A stretch of DNA of 9,066 nucleotides from Clostridia bacterium. GTDB lineage: Bacteria > Bacillota > Clostridia > Oscillospirales > CAG-272. The position numbers and the translations under genes are program-made. A model generated the notes under the pieces. The model was not told the DNA's origin and searched no databases. It was given only the letters and a program-made list of their open reading frames with translations. Positions within the stretch are counted from its first letter, which is position 1. Every line of letters starts with the position of its first letter. The stretch lies in the NCBI GenBank assembly GCA_017466495.1, contig JAFTUB010000064.1:1-9066 (forward strand), written 5' to 3'. Positions 1 through 5,606 of this stretch are shown piece by piece.

Positions 1-483
1 ATTCAAACCAATGCCAACATCAATCCCGGAAACTCAGGCGGTCCGCTGATCAATGACCGCGGACAGGTGATCGGCATTACCACCCTTAAGCTTACCGATG
101 GCTATGACGGCATCGGCTTCGCCCTGCCCATCAACGGCGCGGCGGAGATCCTCAACTCCATCATCGAGACCGGCTCTGCCGGGGAAGGGAACAGTTTTGT
201 GACCGGCCGTCCCATCATTGGCATCACCGGCGGAAATGTGAGTATTATCCAGGGCTACCCCGCCAGCGGAATTATCGTTGCCACCATCAGCGAAGATTAT
301 CCCGTGGCCAAGTCCGGTTTGGCGGTGAATGATATCATCGTTGCGGTGGATGGGATCCGCATCAGCACAGTCACCGAGCTGAATGCCCTGCTGGAGGATA
401 TGAGCGGCGGCGACACTGTGGTTCTGACGGTGAACCGCAGCGGAAAAGAGATGGATATTCCCGTGGAATTGGGTTGGGAATAA
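1..483 (+). CDS. HtrA/DegP-like serine protease with PDZ domain, 3' part only
   Basis: This is the C-terminal 160 residues of a trypsin-like S1C (HtrA/DegP/DegQ) protease; the reading frame is open from the first base, so the start and the catalytic His and Asp lie upstream of the window. The motif GNSGGPL at fragment residues 10-16 contains the catalytic serine (residue 12), followed by the usual last strands of the protease domain (GQVIGITT, then GIGFALPI). A single PDZ domain follows at about residues 68-155, with the typical GIIVATI, VAKSGLAVNDIIVAVDG and GDTVVLTVNRSGK segments. Known role of the family: degradation or holding of misfolded proteins at the outer face of the membrane; in Gram-positives most are anchored by an N-terminal membrane segment, which cannot be seen here. 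The gene ends with TAA and is followed 13 bases later by a terminator hairpin. Family assignment is firm; which HtrA paralogue it is cannot be said. Confidence 0.95.
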   Translation: MQTNANINPGNSGGPLINDRGQVIGITTLKLTDGYDGIGFALPINGAAEILNSIIETGSAGEGNSFVTGRPIIGITGGNVSIIQGYPASGIIVATISEDYPVAKSGLAVNDIIVAVDGIRISTVTELNALLEDMSGGDTVVLTVNRSGKEMDIPVELGWE

Positions 484-496
484 GAAAATGCATAAA

Positions 497-533
497 GAGC
501 ACTGCGCGAAATTCGCGCGGTGCTCCGTTTTTT
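497..533 (+). terminator. Rho-independent terminator of the HtrA-like gene
   Basis: A long GC-rich inverted repeat (497-525), starting GAGCAC and closing with GTGCTC, folds into an approximately 13-14 bp stem with one T-G wobble and a very small A/T loop. It is followed by CG and then six T (528-533). It begins 13 bases after the protease stop codon. Confidence 0.9.
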
Positions 534-638
534 GTGGTGAATTGCCGTTTTGTTTCGGCGAAAACGGAGTCCTTATGTCGGTTTTGCTCCCCTTTTGACA
601 AAAAAATAAAAATATTTTGAATTATTTTCATTTTTGCC

Positions 639-668
639 TTGCATTTTCACCGGCAAATGGTGTATAAT
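639..668 (+). promoter_or_regulatory. Predicted sigma-A promoter of the mgtC-like gene
   Basis: The -35 box TTGCAT (639-644, 4 of 6 matches) is followed by an 18-base spacer and a perfect -10 box TATAAT (663-668). The upstream DNA (598-635) is A/T-rich, like an UP element. Transcription would begin near 675, leaving a leader of only about 24 bases, so there is no room for a magnesium riboswitch downstream of this promoter. A good ribosome binding site (AAAGGAGAT, 685-693) precedes the ATG at 699. Confidence 0.75.
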
Positions 669-698
669 ATATATAATTGTCTGTAAAGGAGATCGGAA

Positions 699-1415
699 AT
701 GCAGTTTTGGAATGAAGTGGTGAACTTTTTAGATAGAATGATGGATTACCTGCGAGACTTCAATTTGGTATCGGTGGCGGTGCGTGTTCTGCTGACCATG
801 CTCTTCGGCGGTGCCATCGGTATCGGTCGCGAGCGCAAGCGTCGCCCCGCCGGTTTCCGTACCCATATGCTGGTCTGTCTCGGCTCTGCCCTGACGATGA
901 TGATCAACCAGTACCTTATGGAAAATGGGTACATCGTGGATGCCTCCCGGTTGGGGGCCCAGGTTATCTCGGGTATCGGTTTTCTTGGCGCAGGTACCAT
1001 TATTGTTACCGGTCACCGTCAGGTCAACGGCCTGACCACCGCCGCAGGACTTTGGGCCTCGGCCTGTATGGGTCTTGCCATTGGTGCCGGCTTCTACGAG
1101 GGGGCGCTCCTGGCCTGTATCGTGATTCTGCTGACCACCACCCTGTTTACATACTTCGATCGTAAGGTTCGCTCTACCTCCCGCATTATGAGCATTTTGG
1201 TGGAATTCTCTCAGAGCGATGACCTCCCCCAGATCCTCGACACCCTGCGCGGTATGGATATGCGTATCTTCAACATTGAGCTCAACAAGCTGAAGGGGGA
1301 GAGTACTGCCCACAGCGCGGTGCTGTCCATTGAGATGCAGAAGAAGCACTCCCACGATTCGGTGCTCGCCACGGTAGCCACCATCGGCGGTGTGGTCACG
1401 GTGGAAGAACTGTAA
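699..1415 (+). CDS. MgtC/SapB family membrane protein
   Basis: A 238-residue protein of the MgtC/SapB family. Residues 26-155 carry the membrane domain: GGAIGIGRERKRRPAG (37-52, followed by FRTHM), RLGAQVISGIGFLGAGTII (84-102) and VNGLTTAAGLWASACMGLAI (109-128), all characteristic of the family, and four to five hydrophobic segments. Residues 160-238 form a soluble tail with alternating strands and helices, plausibly an ACT-like regulatory domain as in longer MgtC proteins. Known of the family: MgtC in intracellular pathogens supports survival at low magnesium and acts on F-ATPase, but most homologues in commensal anaerobes have no tested function, so no transport role should be assumed. The ATG at 699 is preceded by AAAGGAG at a 7-8 base spacing. 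It is a single-gene unit with its own promoter and a terminator 15 bases after its stop codon. Length is usual for the two-domain form. Confidence 0.93.
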   Translation: MQFWNEVVNFLDRMMDYLRDFNLVSVAVRVLLTMLFGGAIGIGRERKRRPAGFRTHMLVCLGSALTMMINQYLMENGYIVDASRLGAQVISGIGFLGAGTIIVTGHRQVNGLTTAAGLWASACMGLAIGAGFYEGALLACIVILLTTTLFTYFDRKVRSTSRIMSILVEFSQSDDLPQILDTLRGMDMRIFNIELNKLKGESTAHSAVLSIEMQKKHSHDSVLATVATIGGVVTVEEL

Positions 1416-1430
1416 GCGGTTATCTCCCGT

Positions 1431-1477
1431 AAAATAAAAATCCCCGGGAACCCGATCGGGTTCCCGGGGATTTTTTT
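1431..1477. terminator. Bidirectional terminator between convergent mgtC-like gene and rpe
   Basis: Bases 1441-1470 are a perfect 30-base palindrome (13-bp stem TCCCCGGGAACCC, loop GATC). It is preceded by an A-rich run (AAAATAAAAA, 1431-1440) and followed by seven T (1471-1477), so it works as a Rho-independent terminator on both strands. It serves the mgtC-like gene (+ strand, stop at 1415) and rpe (minus strand, stop at 1489). Confidence 0.95.
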
Positions 1478-1488
1478 GTCGGCGAGAA

Positions 1489-2160
1489 TCAGCCGGCAAA
1501 GGTGTGCTCTGCGGCCTCGGCGCGCATCTTCTGCATGACCGAGCGGGGACGGGTGGTCTTGAAGATGGCGGAGCCGGCAACGATGACGTTGGCACCGTTG
1601 GCGGTGCAGCGCCAGATGTTCTCCTCGGTGATGCCGCCGTCCACCTCGATGTTCAGCTTCAGCCCGCGGGCCTCTGCCTCGCGGCGAATGGTGCGGACCT
1701 TGTCCAGGGTCTCGGGGATCATCTTCTGACCGCCGAAGCCGGGCTCAACCGTCATGACCAGCACCATGTCCAGCTCCTCCAGGTAGGGAAGCAGAACTTC
1801 GGCGGGGGTGGCGGGCTTGATGGCGATGCAGGCGCGGACGTCGCGCTCGCGGATGTAGCGGATTACGGAGATGGGATCCTCGCAGCTCTCAGAGTGGATG
1901 GTGATCAGATCGGCGCCGGCCTTGATGAAGTCATCAATGTAGCGCTGGGGCTCGTTGATCATCAGGTGTACGTCAAAGAGCAGCTTGCTCTGACGGCGGA
2001 TGGAGGAGATGACGCAGGCACCGAAGCTCATGTTTGGTACGAATGCGCCGTCCATTACATCCAGGTGCAGGTAATCGGCTCCGGCGGTTTCCACGCGGGC
2101 AACTTCGTCAGCCAGGCAGGAAAAGTCAGCGGCAAGGATGGAAGGGGAAATGTAGATCAT
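1489..2160 (-). CDS. rpe: Ribulose-phosphate 3-epimerase
   Basis: A 223-residue TIM-barrel enzyme that interconverts D-ribulose 5-phosphate and D-xylulose 5-phosphate in the pentose phosphate pathway (cytosol). Visible family signatures, in order: PSILAADF (6-13) with the substrate-contacting Ser, HLDVMDGAFVPNMSFG (32-47) with metal-binding His and catalytic Asp, FDVHLM (62-67) with the second metal His, MTVEPGFGGQKMI (135-147), and EVDGGI (170-175) with the second catalytic Asp. An in-frame ATG exists at 2220, but the start at 2160 is chosen because AAAGGAGA lies 6-8 bases upstream and the family begins directly at this point. The upstream extension would also overlap the predicted promoter. 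It shares a convergent terminator with the mgtC-like gene. It is separated from ispF by a structured gap of about 320 bases and so is probably its own transcript, although functionally it pairs with rpiB further upstream. Confidence 0.97.
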   Translation of the reverse strand: MIYISPSILAADFSCLADEVARVETAGADYLHLDVMDGAFVPNMSFGACVISSIRRQSKLLFDVHLMINEPQRYIDDFIKAGADLITIHSESCEDPISVIRYIRERDVRACIAIKPATPAEVLLPYLEELDMVLVMTVEPGFGGQKMIPETLDKVRTIRREAEARGLKLNIEVDGGITEENIWRCTANGANVIVAGSAIFKTTRPRSVMQKMRAEAAEHTFAG

Positions 2161-2193
2161 GGGAGATCTCCTTTCGGGAATATAGAATGATAA

Positions 2194-2202
2194 ATTGTAG
2201 CA
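2194..2202 (-). promoter_or_regulatory. Extended -10 promoter of rpe
   Basis: On the minus strand the sequence TGCTACAAT (2202-2194) is an extended -10 element (TGN plus TACAAT, 5 of 6 matches). I see no good -35 hexamer at normal spacing, as is usual for extended -10 promoters. Transcription would begin near 2187, giving a short leader of about 27 bases with the AAAGGAGA ribosome binding site. Inference from sequence only. Confidence 0.5.
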
Positions 2203-2270
2203 GAAATCCGGTTTGACCATATGATGGTATCAGCGGCGAAAACGCAGCCGCAGATGAAAGTTCGCGCAAG

Positions 2271-2427
2271 GTCGGCGCGGCAGGAGAGAAAAAAGCGGGA
2301 CGTAAAACCAAACCCCGCGCCGTGTGCGCTTCAGGGAGTGTCGCGCCGATGGGCGCGGCACTCCGCCGAGTTTGATTTGACGGCGGGAACGCCGCGGTTT
2401 GGGGCATTCCTGCCTCAAACCGTCAAA
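2271..2427. other. GC-rich structured intergenic element between ispF and rpe (three-way junction plus hairpins)
   Basis: No credible gene lies in 2203-2479. Read on the + strand, the core folds cleanly: TTTGAC (2376-2381) pairs with GTCAAA (2422-2427) and encloses two hairpins, GGCG/CGCC (2382-2385 with 2390-2393, GNRA-type loop GGAA) and a 10-bp stem starting GGTTTG (2396-2405 with 2412-2421, one G-T wobble, 6-base loop). This is a three-way junction with only two unpaired bases between the arms. Just upstream is a 13-bp hairpin (2335-2347 with 2352-2364, loop GATG, one wobble), and CGGCGCGG (2273-2280) can pair with CCGCGCCG (2315-2322). The element could be a dispersed intergenic repeat, a 3' untranslated structure of the ispF transcript, or a small RNA on the + strand. 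The pairing is visible; the function is unknown. Confidence 0.6.
2289..2318 (-). terminator. Possible weak terminator downstream of ispF, facing rpe
   Basis: On the minus strand, GCGGG (2318-2314) pairs with CCCGC (2299-2295) across a loop of about 14 bases, directly followed by six T (2294-2289). The stem is only 5 bp, so this is a weak candidate, but its orientation and place fit the end of the ispD-ispF transcript and the start of a separate rpe unit. The competing pairing 2273-2280 with 2315-2322 would disrupt it. Confidence 0.35.
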
Positions 2428-2451
2428 CGACGCATAAAAATTTCTCCCGTG

Positions 2452-2481
2452 GAGATGCTGCCCCGGCAGCATCTCTTTTTT
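2452..2481 (+). terminator. Strong terminator-type hairpin at the ispF stop codon, T-run on the + strand
   Basis: GAGATGCTGC (2452-2461) pairs with GCAGCATCTC (2466-2475), followed at once by six T (2476-2481). As drawn it is a textbook Rho-independent terminator for + strand transcripts, yet no + strand gene precedes it. On the minus strand the same hairpin lies just after the ispF stop (2480-2482), but its T-run is ten bases further on (TTTTT at 2440-2436), so it is a poorer terminator for ispF. It may act in both directions, stop antisense transcription into ispF-ispD, or end a small + strand RNA. Confidence 0.7.
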
Positions 2482-2947
2482 AGATCAGCAGGCAGACGGC
2501 ATGGGCAGCAATGCCCAGCTTCTCCCCGGTGAAGCCCAGATGTTCCTCGGTAGTGGCCTTGATGTTGATGCGATCTGGGGTTGTTCCGAGGGCACGGGCG
2601 AGATTATCCTTCATTTGGGGCAGGTAGGGGGCGAGCTTGGGGGCTTGCGCAATGACGGTGGCATCAATATTGCCTACCGAAAGACCGGCTTCGGCCATCA
2701 TGGGCACCAGCCGTGCCGCAAGGCCGAGGCTGTCCGCACCGGCATAGGCGGGATCGGTGTCGGGGAAATGGCGGCCAATGTCCCCAAGCCCCAGCGCGCC
2801 GAGAATGGCATCCATAATGGCATGGGTCAGCACATCTGCATCCGAATGCCCCAGCAGACCGGTGGTGTGGGGAATGTCCACCCCGCCTAAGATCAGTCGG
2901 CGGCCCTCCACCAGGCGGTGTACATCGTATCCGTGTCCGATTCTCAT
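2480..2947 (-). CDS. ispF: 2-C-methyl-D-erythritol 2,4-cyclodiphosphate synthase
   Basis: A 155-residue enzyme of the MEP isoprenoid pathway; it cyclises CDP-methylerythritol 2-phosphate to methylerythritol 2,4-cyclodiphosphate with loss of CMP. The family acts as a homotrimer with zinc at each subunit interface. The zinc ligands are all present at the usual numbers: Asp8 and His10 in GYDVH, and His42 in GHSDADVLTHAIMDA (33-47). The FPDTD motif (61-65), which contacts substrate, and the C-terminal signature KATTEEHLGFTG (129-140) are also intact. Length is normal. The start ATG overlaps the ispD stop (ATGA) and has its own AGGAGG ribosome binding site inside the ispD end (2955-2960), so the two proteins are coupled and should be made together. 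ispE, the step between IspD and IspF, is not in the window; in many bacteria it lies elsewhere. Confidence 0.98.
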   Translation of the reverse strand: MRIGHGYDVHRLVEGRRLILGGVDIPHTTGLLGHSDADVLTHAIMDAILGALGLGDIGRHFPDTDPAYAGADSLGLAARLVPMMAEAGLSVGNIDATVIAQAPKLAPYLPQMKDNLARALGTTPDRINIKATTEEHLGFTGEKLGIAAHAVCLLI

Positions 2948-3750
2948 GTTGCATCCTCCTGTTTAGTCCCGCCTTGGGGTGCTCGCTCTGCCGCCGCGGC
3001 GCGGCGGGCAGCGAGGATGCCCGAAACCCGGACAAGATCATCGGGGGTGGTGATTTTCAGATTGTCGCGGCCGCATTCCACCAGCTTGACCGGGTGCCGG
3101 ATGGCCTCCACCAGGGAGGAATCATCGGTGGCGCTGTCCAGAGTGCCGTTTTCCTTTGCGGTGTAGAGGGCAGCGGTGTAGACATTGACGGCGAAGATCT
3201 GTGGGGTCTGCGCCTGCCAGATCAGATTGCGGTCCCGGGTCTCGGCCACGAAGCCCTTGTCATCGGCAAGCTTAATGGTGTCGATGGCCCGGGTGGCGGC
3301 AATGGCGGCACCGTGGCGGTGTGCCTTCTGCCAAACGGCAGTGAGCATTTCCTCGGTGAGCAGACAGCGGGCCCCGTCGTGGATGGCCACATATTTTGCC
3401 TTGTCGCTGATTTTTCGGAAGCCCCGCATTACCGACTCGGCGCGAGTCTCGCCTCCCTTGACCACCGCGGCAATTTTGGTGAAGCCGTAGAGCTGGCTGA
3501 GGCGGGGGTAGATCTCCATCTCGTCCTCCCGGGCAACCACGATAATCTCGTCAATGTGCGGGGAATCGTTGAAGGTGCGCAAGGTGCGGGCGATGACGGG
3601 CATCCCCTCCAGCTCCATCATCTGCTTCGAGCCGGCGCCTGCCATGCGGCGGGAGGCCCCGGCGGCAACGATGATGGCCGAGGTGAAGCGGTGCGTCTCA
3701 ATCCCCGCGGCGGTACGCAGCAGATCGGCAATGGAAGAGGTGATGGACAT
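2944..3750 (-). CDS. ispD: 2-C-methyl-D-erythritol 4-phosphate cytidylyltransferase
   Basis: A 268-residue cytidylyltransferase of the MEP pathway: CTP plus methylerythritol 4-phosphate gives CDP-methylerythritol and pyrophosphate. The nucleotide-binding loop is IIVAAGASRRMAGAGSKQM (26-44), with the expected catalytic Arg35 and Lys42; the Pro of the usual PKQ is Ser here. Further signatures are HDGAR (about 124-128), QTPQIF, TDDSSLVE and NLKITTPDDL. Two features lengthen it: an N-terminal extension of about 22 residues before the core (normal enzymes have a few) and an Ala/Arg-rich tail of about 25 residues after RVSGILAARR. No ATG, GTG or TTG in the extension gives a shorter start, so the extension appears real. 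The start codon shares one base with the rpiB stop (TAATG) and its own ribosome binding site is weak, so translation is probably coupled to rpiB; it overlaps ispF by four bases at the other end. Confidence 0.97.
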   Translation of the reverse strand: MSITSSIADLLRTAAGIETHRFTSAIIVAAGASRRMAGAGSKQMMELEGMPVIARTLRTFNDSPHIDEIIVVAREDEMEIYPRLSQLYGFTKIAAVVKGGETRAESVMRGFRKISDKAKYVAIHDGARCLLTEEMLTAVWQKAHRHGAAIAATRAIDTIKLADDKGFVAETRDRNLIWQAQTPQIFAVNVYTAALYTAKENGTLDSATDDSSLVEAIRHPVKLVECGRDNLKITTPDDLVRVSGILAARRAAAAERAPQGGTKQEDAT

Positions 3751-4208
3751 TACTCTTCAAAGGTGCCGTTTTCGATGTCGGCTACCATACCGATGCGGGT
3801 GGCGTGCTTGCCGCCCTCAAATTCGGTGTCAAGGAATGCGTCCACCAGCTCCAGGGCCAGCCCCTTGCCGATGACGCGCTCGCCGAAGCAGAGGACGTTG
3901 GCATTGTTGTGCTGGCGGGTCAGGCGGGCAGAGAAGGTGTCGGAGCAGCAGGCAGCGCGGATGCCCTTGTGCTTGTTGGCGGCCATGCTCATACCGATGC
4001 CGGTACCGCAGATGAGAATACCGATGTCGGCCTCGCCGTCCTGCAGCTTCTTGCAGGCGCGGTGGGCAAAGATGGGGTAGTGGCAGGAATCGGCGGAGTA
4101 GGTACCAACCTCAATGACGTTGTAGCCCTTTGCCTTGATGTGGTCGATAACGCAGTCCTTGATGAGATAGCCGGCATGGTCGCAGCCGAGTACGATGGTT
4201 TTGCTCAT
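3750..4208 (-). CDS. rpiB: Ribose-5-phosphate isomerase B
   Basis: A 152-residue protein of the RpiB/LacAB family, which interconverts ribose 5-phosphate and ribulose 5-phosphate. Visible are LGCDHAGY (7-14) for phosphate and sugar binding, and ICGTGIGMSMAANK (66-79) with the catalytic Cys67 and Thr69. The segment CCSDTFSARLTRQHNNANVLCFG (positions about 87-109) carries the catalytic His and a substrate-binding Arg. The loop that usually reads DYP reads HYP (43-45), a modest departure. Length is typical of RpiB, whereas LacA and LacB proteins come as a pair of genes, which is not the case here. RpiB relatives can also act on allose 6-phosphate; the presence of rpe close by favours the pentose phosphate role. 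AAAGGA lies at a good distance before the ATG at 4208. It sits 27 bases after the membrane-protein gene and one base overlaps ispD, so it is in the middle of a four-gene unit. Confidence 0.95.
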   Translation of the reverse strand: MSKTIVLGCDHAGYLIKDCVIDHIKAKGYNVIEVGTYSADSCHYPIFAHRACKKLQDGEADIGILICGTGIGMSMAANKHKGIRAACCSDTFSARLTRQHNNANVLCFGERVIGKGLALELVDAFLDTEFEGGKHATRIGMVADIENGTFEE

Positions 4209-4235
4209 GATAAATTCCTTTCAAATAGGGAGTAG

Positions 4236-4772
4236 TTATTGTTCGCTGTGCCAGTTTCGGTACCACTTGTTCTGGTAGAGCCAGAGAAAGAAGAGATGCC
4301 AGGCACCGACAAAGACAAAGCCATAGATTGAGGAGAGGAAGGGCACGTTCAGCCAGACGTTCTGGATGGAGAGTCCCATGTATAAAAAATTCAGCGGAAG
4401 CCGCTCGACGATGCCCAGCAGAGCCAGCAGCATGACCGCCATGTCGCACAGCGCGGAAATGGCCAGCAGAACCAGTGTGGGCTTGGCATCGGCAATCAGT
4501 TGGCGGCAGCGGGGCAGAAATCCGGCCGCAAAGGGAGCTTCCATTTTACTGACCAGATCTTCACCCGGTCCGCGGAACACCCAGGTGCACCAGGTCAGCA
4601 GGAAGCCGAACAGGATGCCGGTGGCAGAAGCGATGACCAGGTCTCGTAAAAAACGCTGTTCGATTTCGCTGACAATCGCCCCCCAGAAAGAGTAGAGGGC
4701 AATGTAGAGCACGAGGGTCAGCAGATCGGCGATGAGAAATTTGCGGACAAAGAAAAATTTGGATTGCTTCAT
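4236..4772 (-). CDS. Four-segment integral membrane protein of unknown function
   Basis: I do not recognise a named family. The protein has 178 residues and four predicted membrane segments at about 12-34, 45-66, 98-120 and 146-166, with a soluble loop of about 30 residues between the second and third (RGPGEDLVSKMEAPFAAGFL region, 67-97). The tail is basic and aromatic (WLYQNKWYRNW). The size and four-helix layout recall GtrA-like flippase-associated proteins, but no diagnostic motif was seen, so this is only a remark. The start at 4772 is chosen over an upstream in-frame ATG at 4817 because AAAGGAG lies 9 bases before it, and because the upstream ATG would fall inside the promoter. It is the first gene of the transcript that continues into rpiB, ispD and ispF. 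That position hints at co-regulation with isoprenoid synthesis, perhaps in a lipid-carrier-linked envelope process (inference). Confidence 0.75.
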   Translation of the reverse strand: MKQSKFFFVRKFLIADLLTLVLYIALYSFWGAIVSEIEQRFLRDLVIASATGILFGFLLTWCTWVFRGPGEDLVSKMEAPFAAGFLPRCRQLIADAKPTLVLLAISALCDMAVMLLALLGIVERLPLNFLYMGLSIQNVWLNVPFLSSIYGFVFVGAWHLFFLWLYQNKWYRNWHSEQ

Positions 4773-4834
4773 GACAGTCTCCTTTGTGTGATGTGAAGTA
4801 TATTCAAAGTATATCACACAATCACATGACTGTC
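4773..4834. repeat. Nested inverted repeats around the membrane-protein promoter
   Basis: Outer arms GACAGTC (4773-4779) and GACTGTC (4828-4834) are perfect reverse complements. Inside them lie TGTGTGAT (4785-4792) and ATCACACA (4813-4820), also perfect. The inner pair straddles the -10 box and start site; the outer pair touches the -35 box on one side and the start codon on the other. On the minus strand the hexamer TATACT occurs twice, 11 bases apart (4813-4808 and 4802-4797). Such symmetry suggests an operator for a dimeric or tetrameric repressor. It resembles CRP-like TGTGA half-sites only loosely, because the spacing is too wide. Confidence 0.55.
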
Positions 4835-4836
4835 AA
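4808..4836 (-). promoter_or_regulatory. Strong sigma-A promoter of the membrane protein-rpiB-ispD-ispF unit
   Basis: On the minus strand, a perfect -35 box TTGACA (4836-4831) is followed by a 17-base spacer and the -10 box TATACT (4813-4808, 5 of 6 matches). Transcription would begin near 4801, about 29 bases before the ATG at 4772. It starts only 19 bases after the tsaB stop codon. No clear terminator separates tsaB from it, so read-through from the tsaB operon is possible. Confidence 0.88.
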
Positions 4837-4854
4837 GAAAAATCGGCGGACTGG

Positions 4855-5595
4855 TTATGCCTGCTTCTCGGTCTGAAGTCGCTCCATCCGTTCCCGCTCA
4901 GCCTGGCAGGGGCGCAGGTAGACGGGAGCAAGCTCGGTGTCGCTGACGGTTTTGCCGGCGCGGGCAGCGCGCAGCGCGCACATGGCTACCGAGTAGGCGT
5001 TCTGTTCTTTCAGCAGAGGGGGGGCGGGACGGAAAAGTGCGAGATCGGAGGGATCGGAGGCGTAGGCCAGGGTGACGGCCACGCCGTCTCCCACCAGATG
5101 GACCGGGAAGTTGGCCGCCGCATCCATGGCGACCAGTTCTGCCTCCAGGTCAGCCACCGAAATGGCCCGATCCTCGGTGAGGCGCTCAAGTCCGTCGGGG
5201 GTGACGCGGAAGAGGGCGTTGTATACCTGCCCGCGGCGTGCATTCATGACGGGGCAGACGATTTCTCCATTCCGTGCGGTGCCGAGCAGATTCCCGGCGA
5301 GAGCCTCCAGGGTGGACACCCCTACACAGGGCTTGTTTCGCCCGAAGGCCAGCCCCTTGATGGTGGCGGCACCGATGCGCACGCCGGTGAAGGAGCCGGG
5401 ACCGGATGAAACAGCGAAGAGGTCGACCTCTTCCATATCACGGCCGAGGCGGGTCATGATCGACTCCACCATGGGGAGCAGGGTCTCGCTGTGGGTGTTG
5501 CCGTTGTTGAGGTGATAGAGGGCAAGCAGCCGTTCGTCCTCGGTCACGGCCACGGATGCCGCAACGGCGGTTGAGTCAAGGGCTAAAATCAGCAT
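4855..5595 (-). CDS. tsaB: tRNA threonylcarbamoyladenosine biosynthesis protein TsaB
   Basis: A 246-residue member of the ASKHA (actin-like ATPase) fold. TsaB is the non-catalytic partner that binds TsaD and TsaE to transfer the threonylcarbamoyl group to A37 of tRNAs reading ANN codons (t6A). Signatures: MLILALDST (1-9), THSETLLP (34-41), SSGPGSFTGVRIG (63-75) and NARRGQVY (118-125). The length of about 240 residues, rather than about 340, and the lack of the metal-binding HMEGH motif separate it from TsaD. The C-terminal part is less conserved, as usual, ending after LAPVYLRPCQAERERM. AAAGGA precedes the ATG at a good spacing. It starts 11 bases after tsaE ends. The common downstream neighbours rimI and tsaD are missing; the next gene is the unknown membrane protein with its own promoter. 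Confidence 0.96.
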   Translation of the reverse strand: MLILALDSTAVAASVAVTEDERLLALYHLNNGNTHSETLLPMVESIMTRLGRDMEEVDLFAVSSGPGSFTGVRIGAATIKGLAFGRNKPCVGVSTLEALAGNLLGTARNGEIVCPVMNARRGQVYNALFRVTPDGLERLTEDRAISVADLEAELVAMDAAANFPVHLVGDGVAVTLAYASDPSDLALFRPAPPLLKEQNAYSVAMCALRAARAGKTVSDTELAPVYLRPCQAERERMERLQTEKQA

Positions 5596-5606
5596 GGTGT
5601 ATCCTT

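Noticed and set aside
595..626. TTGACA at 595-600 as the -35 of a promoter for the mgtC-like gene
   Set aside because: No acceptable -10 box lies 16-18 bases downstream, whereas the TTGCAT/TATAAT pair further on fits well.
729..1595. Minus-strand open frame of 288 codons across the mgtC-like gene
   Set aside because: It covers the mgtC-like gene, the bidirectional terminator and the end of rpe, and its translation is low-complexity.
1504..2190. Open frame on the + strand opposite rpe (228 codons)
   Set aside because: It is a mirror of rpe with a Gly/Asp-rich, motif-free translation.
2161..2220. Upstream ATG at 2220 giving rpe 20 extra residues
   Set aside because: The AAAGGAGA site and the family's normal N terminus point to 2160, and the extension overlaps the likely promoter.
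2126..2532. Small open frames on both strands in the ispF-rpe gap (80-103 codons)
   Set aside because: No ribosome binding site supports them, they run through hairpins and a terminator, and their Arg/Pro/Ala-rich translations look like translated structured DNA.
2974..4080. Long open frame on the + strand opposite ispD and rpiB (about 368 codons)
   Set aside because: It spans two firmly identified genes on the other strand and has no recognisable domain or ribosome binding site.
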